Part shown: positions 58,001 to 64,000 of the stretch, in pieces
How the letters are laid out: each line of letters begins with the position of its first letter
Numbering within the stretch: the first letter of the stretch is position 1
Origin: Exophiala sp. HKRS030
Taxonomy: Eukaryota > Ascomycota > Eurotiomycetes > Chaetothyriales > Herpotrichiellaceae
Reading direction: 5' to 3'
DNA length: 64,000 bases
Assembly: GCA_023897205.1 (NCBI GenBank)
Contig: JAHWDD010000001.1
Location: 6,572,001 to 6,636,000, forward strand
Program-made: the position numbers and the translations under genes
The notes under the pieces: generated by a model
Seen by the model: only the letters and a program-made list of their open reading frames with translations
Told to the model about the DNA's origin: nothing
Database searches by the model: none

Positions 58001-59020
58001 ATCGACCGTACATAAGGAGTCAAAGACCCGTCCGCCAGAGTCCGGGAAAGGAGGAGGGGACGGCGGGAAAGAAGAAGTTGGAGGCTGGATGGCAGATGCA
58101 AGCTGCGTCTCCACAGCATGTGGTACGGAGATATTAGAACTTTTACTGTATGTACTGCCTACGGAGGATTTCCAGAGGACTGGATTGCCTAGATCAAGTA
58201 GGGCATGTGCAGCAGGCCAGGTTTGTTGGGAGTAACGGGTACCCTGTAGATGGCAACAGATAGTTAGGTAGACGGATATCTATCTTAAGTCAGGCACTGT
58301 CGGGTAGGACCATATTCCACCGGATTTTTGGAAAAAAAAACTTCTGAACCACGGGCCCCGACTTCTTTTAGCTCGAGTCGATGTCTCTGCTCTCGGCCCC
58401 GGGCCCCCAGGAGAGCAGCACTAGCTGATCAAATAGGGCAAGAATCATACAGTGCAGAAGTTTGACGGAGCGGTCGCCTCGCCTGGCCTCGGCTTGCCAT
58501 TCCTTCTCATATCACACACACCAGATGATCAGACGCCTGAAACGGAAAACCCCCACGGGTCGTCCATGTCCCGTGTCTGACCATGCATGTACTCCGTACA
58601 GTAGATATCACTAGTTAGGTAGGTAGGTGGTAGGGCCACGTGGTCTCGAAGGCGTTAAGGCTCCTACATAGGTAAGGTCACTATGTAAGGCCTGGACTGA
58701 AAGTAGGAATTGTGCCAAATTCGTCGTGGTTCAGGCTTGCAATCTGATGGCTCGCTAGGATAAGGAGAAGGAGAAGAGGGAGGCCTGATATGGTGATTGT
58801 TGGAGGAACGGTGTGCAAATAGGCCCACGGAGGCTGGCTGTGGCAAACTTTTTGCTTTGCTTTTGAATATAGATTTGAAATCGTTCGGAGACTGATGAAA
58901 TTTCGCAAGGATAGCCTTGATTCAGACACATTATCGCTATGTGGAGTGATGCTTCCGGTTTCGCTTATGCTATGTATGGGGGCTGCCTGCCTTGTCGCCT
59001 CGCTATCATGTCCGTCAGCC
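55100..59020. other. 3.9 kb convergent region without a recognised gene
   Basis: It lies between the 3' ends of the kelch gene and the CAX-type gene. I find no supported coding frame. It contains low-complexity CA/CAACACAG runs (about 56880-56940), (CTG)n at about 57140-57156, a tandem TATGGTAAAC repeat (about 57460-57480), and TACTCCGTA copies at 56945-56953 and 58590-58598. A non-coding transcript or an unrecognised small gene remains possible. Confidence 0.5.
57460..57480 (+). repeat. Tandem TATGGTAAAC repeat
   Basis: Two full copies and a partial third of the 10-mer TATGGTAAAC in non-coding sequence. Confidence 0.75.
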
Positions 59021-60634
59021 TTACAGATCCGCTACCAGCCCCGTCTGAACAACGAAGTGCTCCATGGCAGTCTGAGTTGCTTTTGCAGCGGTGACAGTGA
59101 CGGTGTGAACCAGATTTCCAATTCCGTCGAATTCATTCGATGTCGCGACGTCAGGGTCCGGATAGTACCAGGCGGCAATGGCAATGATAACGTAAACAAT
59201 CTAAACACGCCAGATCTATGGTCAGCAAAGACTCGTCGAGGAATAGAATATTGCGTGTTTCGGTGTCCTTGTTACACTTACCACTAGCAGAAACCCTTCA
59301 AGATAATTGCTCTCTCCATCTCTCAGAAAATTTCCCACGACCAGAATACTCAGAACCAACAAGGCGATCATGAAGATTTCGAAGTTGAGATCCATCTTCT
59401 TGCCCAGGAACCAACCCACGACCACGACCAATGGCCCATTGAACAAGGCGGTCTGGATACTGGGTCCCAAGCAGTGATAAAGCGCAAAGTTCATTTGACC
59501 GTCCCAGGCCTCGTCGATTGCGGTTAAATGCTCAGCTGCCTTTTCCACGAGCGGCAAGAGGATCAGACCAAGAAACTGGTCGGGAACGCCGCTTTCCACA
59601 ACTAGTTCGATTTGTTCAACGAGGAAGACGGCAAGGAGAGTAACGAAGGTGAGTGCCCCGACAATCGCAACCACGCATTCTGTAAAAGTGAGTTTCTCTT
59701 TTGAAATATCGTAAGCATGATCTTCATCACGCAACTCGTCTGCCTCGAGAATCTCGTCGAAAATGCTATGTTGGCTGCGTGCGTTGAATATGATGTAGAC
59801 AGCAAAACTGACTATCAAAATGACACTTGTCGCTTGTGACATCTTGAGCACGTCGTCTTGCAGTTTCTGGCTTGTGAATTTGCCCAAAGCACGAGTCTCA
59901 CCCTTCAACGCGGAATAGAATGCGGAAGGGATCAACAGGCCAAATCCAGCGACAAGAAGAAGTCCTGAGCCGACTTCACTGACAGCAGCATGGAATGTCT
60001 GTTTCTTTTGTCTGATTCCTCCGAAGAAGAAACACAGTCCCAGACAGAGAAGGAGATTGGTCAAGATCGAACCCAGAATGGCGGCCTGAATGACAGGAAT
60101 CAGATTTCCCTCCTCGGCCGAATCATCCTCATCACCTGGTTCGGGATCTTGGTGTTTGGCAATCAGGATGATGAACAAGACGATTTCGACAATACTCCCC
60201 AGCGCCGTCTCGATGAGGATACCAGCGACTTTGGGCATTTTCCTAGCTAGCTCCTGTCCAGCGAATCCCAACAAGTTAGCTGTTGGAATCATGCCAATGT
60301 AAGCCGTGGCGAAAACCCATTTGCTCAAAGTGTGGCTATGATGGCCAGGCAGATAGTGCAGAATGATAGCAATAGGTACGAAAGGCCAGAGGACGTTGAC
60401 GGCCATGGAGACACGTGACGATGATCGGAAGAGGATCTTGAAGAACGACACAGGATGGAACCCTGTGCGTCCGGATTCGCCTTCATGGTGGATGGACAAG
60501 ATGCCTCCGCCTCCGTGACCGTGGGAATTGCCATGGGGTTTTGGGTGGGATGAATTGTTGTGGTTGTCATCGTCGGAAGATGGTAGGATGTGATGGATCG
60601 GGTTCGATGGTCCCGAGGAATCGTGGGAGCTCAT
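59021..60634 (-). CDS. CAX-type cation/proton exchanger, divergent signature motifs
   Basis: Exons 60634-59282 and 59200-59021 (81 bp intron, GTAAGT donor), 510 residues. The N-terminus is Ser/His/Asn/Gly-rich (about 50 residues). About eleven hydrophobic segments are arranged as two related halves around an acidic loop (AKHQDPEPGDEDDSAEEG), as in calcium/proton exchangers of the vacuole. The first half has LGFAGQELARK...ETALGSIVEIVLFI; the second has LVEKAAEHLTAIDEAWDGQMNFALYHCLGPSIQTALFNGP. In canonical CAX proteins both halves contain GNxxE; here they read GSIVE and EKAAE, so the usual Asn is missing from both. I therefore call the fold but not the ion. The exon-2 end (IVYVIIAIAAWYYPDPD) restores a last membrane segment that the unspliced frame lacks. 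Confidence 0.88.
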
Positions 60635-61931
60635 TTTCGCCGTTCTTTCGATGTGCCGCTCGAGAGTACCTTCAGTGTGAGATGGAGGTCAACCAGACAT
60701 CCACGTCTCAAGGACAGCTGCCGATTACTTCACCTGTATGCCCACCACTCGGTTCAGTTAACCTAAAAGCTCTAGATCTGGCCTTTTGGAGGGATCCGCC
60801 GACTTCTGACAGCTTGTTTCGCAAGCTCAGGCCTATTTTGAACAGCACGGAGGGTCTTTACCCAAACGCCAAGCAAGTATCCGGCACTTCGTCGATCCCA
60901 CTGTCCTCGAGCTCCACGCCAAATTCCCAAGTGAACAAAAGCACGTCGAGCTTAGCGAAGTCGATTGTTCTGTTTTTGGACTGATTAGTTTGCACCAGCA
61001 AATGTCGACGACTTGTTTCCTTCGATAGCCCTGAAGATTGTTCGGACGAGGCAATGACGTCGTAAGACTGAATTGGAGCTTCGGGGAGCTACACACCACA
61101 ATTTCAAGCGTGGAGAAAAAGAGGACTACCACCTCCACGAAGGACGAACCAGAGAATATATATTCTAGTTCCAGCTGTGAGCTATAAATCGCCTGCTAGT
61201 TGTGTCTGAAGTTCTAAACTCTGGAGGCTGGCAGAAAGCGGGGAAAGTTCTTCTTGACCTTTTATTCTCCTTTGTCAAACGAAGAAGAAAATCCAAGGTC
61301 GGTCAGGAATCAAGATTCACGAACCAACTACATACTCCATAGCTAGGATGCAGCTGGGTTGTGCAAATAAAGTTGCACCGGCGTGGTCAGGGGGAAGGGA
61401 GCTTGGCTCGTCAAACGGCCATTGATGTTGTAGGTGGATGGCCTGTCGGTGGACTTGGTTGGGCTTGTCGAGTCTTGGAAGGTCGGTTCAAGTGGCACGA
61501 TGGCTTTTTTTGTGGTGGCAGTGCACGACAGTCACTGTTCTAAACTCCCTTTGCCAGCTGAATGTCGGTGCTGATATCCACTTTACGAGCTCTAATTCAA
61601 AAGTCAGGATTCGAGAACAGATGACTTATGCACCAAGGTCTGGTTCTATGCCCGTTTCATTACCTGCAAAATCGAAGGTATTTACTTCTACTGATAGATA
61701 TACTATCTGGACAAACCACAACATTCCTTGTCAAAGTAACCCGCTCCCTTGATTGAAGACATTGGTATCTTACCGAACAAACATGGATCTCGTTAAAAAA
61801 AGTCTGTACACACCCAAACCTGAGCATCATTCTTGATGGCTCTCATGGCAGGTCGCATCCATACCTGCCGGTCACCAAGGCCCTGAACAACAACAAAAGA
61901 TAACCCACCCAGAGCCTTTTTGATATACCAT
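60635..61931. other. 1.3 kb intergenic region, no gene seen
   Basis: It lies 5' of the CAX-type gene and 3' of the partial gene at the right edge. No open frame is supported. Confidence 0.5.
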
Positions 61932-64000
61932 TTAATGACCCCAGCTGCCTTTTCTAGCACCTGCACCCCAATCCGCAGTTGCACCAACAGGACGCCTGCG
62001 TTCGTCGGCGAAGTTGGGACTTTGTCGAGCCCATTCCTTGACGTACAATTTCAAAGCTTCCCACCGTTTGCATTTTCCAATAACCTCACTTTCGTCGGCT
62101 CCATCGCCTTCAGGTACTCCGACGTACCCCTTTGCGTCGATATGATAATCATCCTTCCTGAGCTCTTCTATTGGTATTCGGCTGATCTTGCTTAACTCTT
62201 CATCGAATGAATGCGCGAGCGTGGGATAGCCCAGACTTAGATAATTGTAAATTTGCGTGATCACCCGGTTGGGAAATTCCTCTTCAATCTGTTTCTCAAG
62301 CATCAACTTGCGGTCGATGGTATCTGTAAACATGTCTTCGCCATCTTGACTTCGAGGTGGTGTCATTGGTAACATTGGCAACCCTGCGAACAAACGTCTA
62401 CGACCTGGCGTCTGACGACCTGGTGTATGACTTCCTCTCCCTGGAGTAGGAGCCTCAAACGGATTGGTTCGTTCAACAGTCGGAGTTTGAATACCACTCC
62501 GCAGGCCATCCTGCACGGGTTGAGCTTGTGGTTGCGGGCCTTGACACAAACCCATCCACAGTCCTCCGCCACCGTTATTGCCAGGTTTTTTATTTGTGCT
62601 CCATAGATGGGGTGATTGAGGAGTTTTATCCTCATCATCACTATCCTGATTTCGAGGTCGAGGAGCCTGGTCAGGATCGCATCGTGTCATTTTGGGTGAA
62701 ATGGTACGCGGGAACACTATATCACCGCCCAACATTGGAGGTGATGCGGCCGCACGCATACGAGCAAGTTCAGAATCTTCTTCAAGCCCACGAATCTTCT
62801 TGACCTTTTTGGCACCTTTGGCCTCCAGATGATGTCGAGTGGCTAATGCGGCGGCACTGAACCGGCTCTGACCAGCGGTATCTGCTTTCAAGTCTCTCTT
62901 TGCCTTTTCAAGCTGCTCATGATGTTTCCGCATATTGGCCATTTCCAGGTCTAGCTCTGCGGCAGAAGATCGACGAAATGTCTTGACATCTACCCCTTTC
63001 TCGCCCTGAAACATGGGAACAGGTAAAGGACCGTCAAGGTCGTCATCGTGTGAAATGGCAAAATGGTCGACAGGTTCGTGTGGCCTTTCATTTATGTATG
63101 CAGCCATAGCTTGCTCCTGTAACTCTTTCTCGCTCACCGTCTCTGCGGCTAGACGGAGAACGTACTCGGTATAGCTTTCTTGAGGGTCGGCCCGTAAACT
63201 CTTCCTGCCGTCGACTTCAAAGGAAGAGGGAGAGTCACTTAGGGATGGAGCATCTGAACCTTCATCCTCTGTAGTGGACTCAATCATGGGTAGATCAGGA
63301 ACCACAAACGAATGTTGCCGAGTGACCTCGGGGTGCTTTCGAGCCAGAGCGGCAGCAGAAAAGCGTGAATCCTCAAGCCCGCCGACGTCATCGACCTCTT
63401 CGCCGTCTGGGATGGACTCTGCTTTGTTAGATGGAGGACTCTGGACTTCGGACAATGGTAAATGAATTCGACGGTATGAGCCTTTTGCTGTCTCGAGGAG
63501 CTCTGGGGAGAATTTCCGCGGCCCACTCGAGGCCCGACTAGAAGTGGTGGAAAGATCAGAGATTCCTTGCTCAGTATCTTCGTCAGAATCTTTGATTTCA
63601 GACTTCCGACGTCGTCGTGTAGTTGTCTCCAAGGGTTCGGGGGCAAACTTCCGCCGTGGGCGAGGAGTCGTTTCTAAGTCGTCTCCGCTATCTTTGGCCT
63701 TCTTATCCTTGCTGCTTCTTGCTGTCGTTTCAAGTGGTTGGGCAGCGAATTTCCGACGAGTTTTGGGAGGAGTGGTAGGCTCGTCTGATTTCTGAGATTT
63801 ATCCTTGCTCGAATGAAAGGTGGTCTCGATTGGTTGTGGAGCAAACTTCCTCCGAGAAGATCGCGAAGAGGACTCCACAGGCTCTGGGAGAGGTCGTGAT
63901 GTGCTGGAGTCTTGCGGAGTGCCTGGCGTGCAAGCAGATTTGTGACCGTCGGACACGGAAGGAAGAGATGTGGTGGGGTTCCCCGAGTCAATACCATTCG
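61932..64000 (-). CDS. Conserved fungal protein with RKFAPQPLETT repeats (partial)
   Basis: The frame is open through the right edge of the window, so the 5' end is missing; at least 688 residues are present. I recognise it only as a conserved hypothetical protein of filamentous ascomycetes. Near the N-terminus four copies of a short motif occur: RRKFAPQPIETT, RRKFAAQPLETT, RRKFAPEPLETT and PRKFSPELLETA. Another motif appears twice: SRFSAAALARKH and SRFSAAALATRH. Between lie RQHSFVVPDLP, AMAAYINERPHEPVDHFAI, and PPMLGGDIVFPRTISPK followed by GGLWMG. Most of the protein is charged and disordered; a helical block near the C-terminus (RKLMLEKQIEEEFPNRVITQ) precedes the final WGAGARKGSWGH. No signal peptide or membrane segment is seen. 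Function unknown. Confidence 0.85.
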   Translation of the reverse strand, partial: NGIDSGNPTTSLPSVSDGHKSACTPGTPQDSSTSRPLPEPVESSSRSSRRKFAPQPIETTFHSSKDKSQKSDEPTTPPKTRRKFAAQPLETTARSSKDKKAKDSGDDLETTPRPRRKFAPEPLETTTRRRRKSEIKDSDEDTEQGISDLSTTSSRASSGPRKFSPELLETAKGSYRRIHLPLSEVQSPPSNKAESIPDGEEVDDVGGLEDSRFSAAALARKHPEVTRQHSFVVPDLPMIESTTEDEGSDAPSLSDSPSSFEVDGRKSLRADPQESYTEYVLRLAAETVSEKELQEQAMAAYINERPHEPVDHFAISHDDDLDGPLPVPMFQGEKGVDVKTFRRSSAAELDLEMANMRKHHEQLEKAKRDLKADTAGQSRFSAAALATRHHLEAKGAKKVKKIRGLEEDSELARMRAAASPPMLGGDIVFPRTISPKMTRCDPDQAPRPRNQDSDDEDKTPQSPHLWSTNKKPGNNGGGGLWMGLCQGPQPQAQPVQDGLRSGIQTPTVERTNPFEAPTPGRGSHTPGRQTPGRRRLFAGLPMLPMTPPRSQDGEDMFTDTIDRKLMLEKQIEEEFPNRVITQIYNYLSLGYPTLAHSFDEELSKISRIPIEELRKDDYHIDAKGYVGVPEGDGADESEVIGKCKRWEALKLYVKEWARQSPNFADERRRPVGATADWGAGARKGSWGH

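Noticed and set aside
1..64000. CRISPR array, prophage, IS element or bacterial operon
   Set aside because: The window is clearly fungal nuclear DNA with spliceosomal introns; no regularly spaced repeats or transposase were found.

Overview
This window is nuclear DNA from a filamentous ascomycete (Pezizomycotina). The evidence is the many short introns (about 45-80 bp) with GT...CTAAC/CTGAC...AG signals, the monocistronic genes on both strands separated by 0.3-4 kb, and a fungus-only gene set: a HET-domain protein, GPI-anchored wall proteins, a LaeA-type methyltransferase, a P450, NNF1 and a PHO80-type cyclin. Several conserved hypothetical proteins resemble families I associate with Eurotiomycetes (perhaps the black-yeast/Chaetothyriales side), but I cannot place it more precisely. 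I see no rRNA, tRNA, CRISPR array, intact transposon or virus.

Layout. 0.9-9 kb: a membrane-anchored fucose-lectin-like protein, a small GlcG/HbpS-fold protein, kinetochore subunit NNF1, and a four-pass membrane protein with a long Ser/Pro-rich tail. 9.9-15.4 kb: a 1004-residue low-complexity protein with a coiled-coil core, and a class II sirtuin. 15.8-21.2 kb: a zinc-acquisition locus in which a ZIP transporter with four extracellular CHxH modules is divergent from an Asp f 2/PRA1-type zincophore. It is followed by a Cys-rich GPI protein. 22.6-25.4 kb: the two halves of a Tm-1-type protein (a TIM-barrel PEP-hydrolase-like gene and a UPF0261 gene) as a divergent pair. 25.8-33 kb: a LaeA-like methyltransferase, a P450 and a HET-domain protein, which looks more accessory in character. 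33.4-43.2 kb: housekeeping genes (RPB4-like, TRM5, AlkB-type demethylase with a PIP-like box, CorA-like channel, PHO80-like cyclin). 45-64 kb: an Arg-rich coiled-coil protein, a GPI wall protein, a kelch receptor-like membrane protein, a CAX-type exchanger with altered signature motifs, and the 3' part of a repeat-bearing conserved protein that runs off the right edge.

Two groups of genes appear to work together. The ZIP transporter and the zincophore share one 1.1 kb promoter holding CAAGGT/TAAGGT and GCCARG elements, and they share a zinc-ligand motif. The two Tm-1-like halves share a 0.5 kb promoter. TRM5 and the AlkB gene also share a short bidirectional promoter.

A quality point affects much of the annotation. 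Eight otherwise convincing genes are interrupted by twelve frame changes. Every one is equivalent to a single missing base, usually at or beside a short homopolymer, and one lies in TRM5, which should be essential. I read these as probable sequence errors rather than twelve real mutations, but the window alone cannot prove it.
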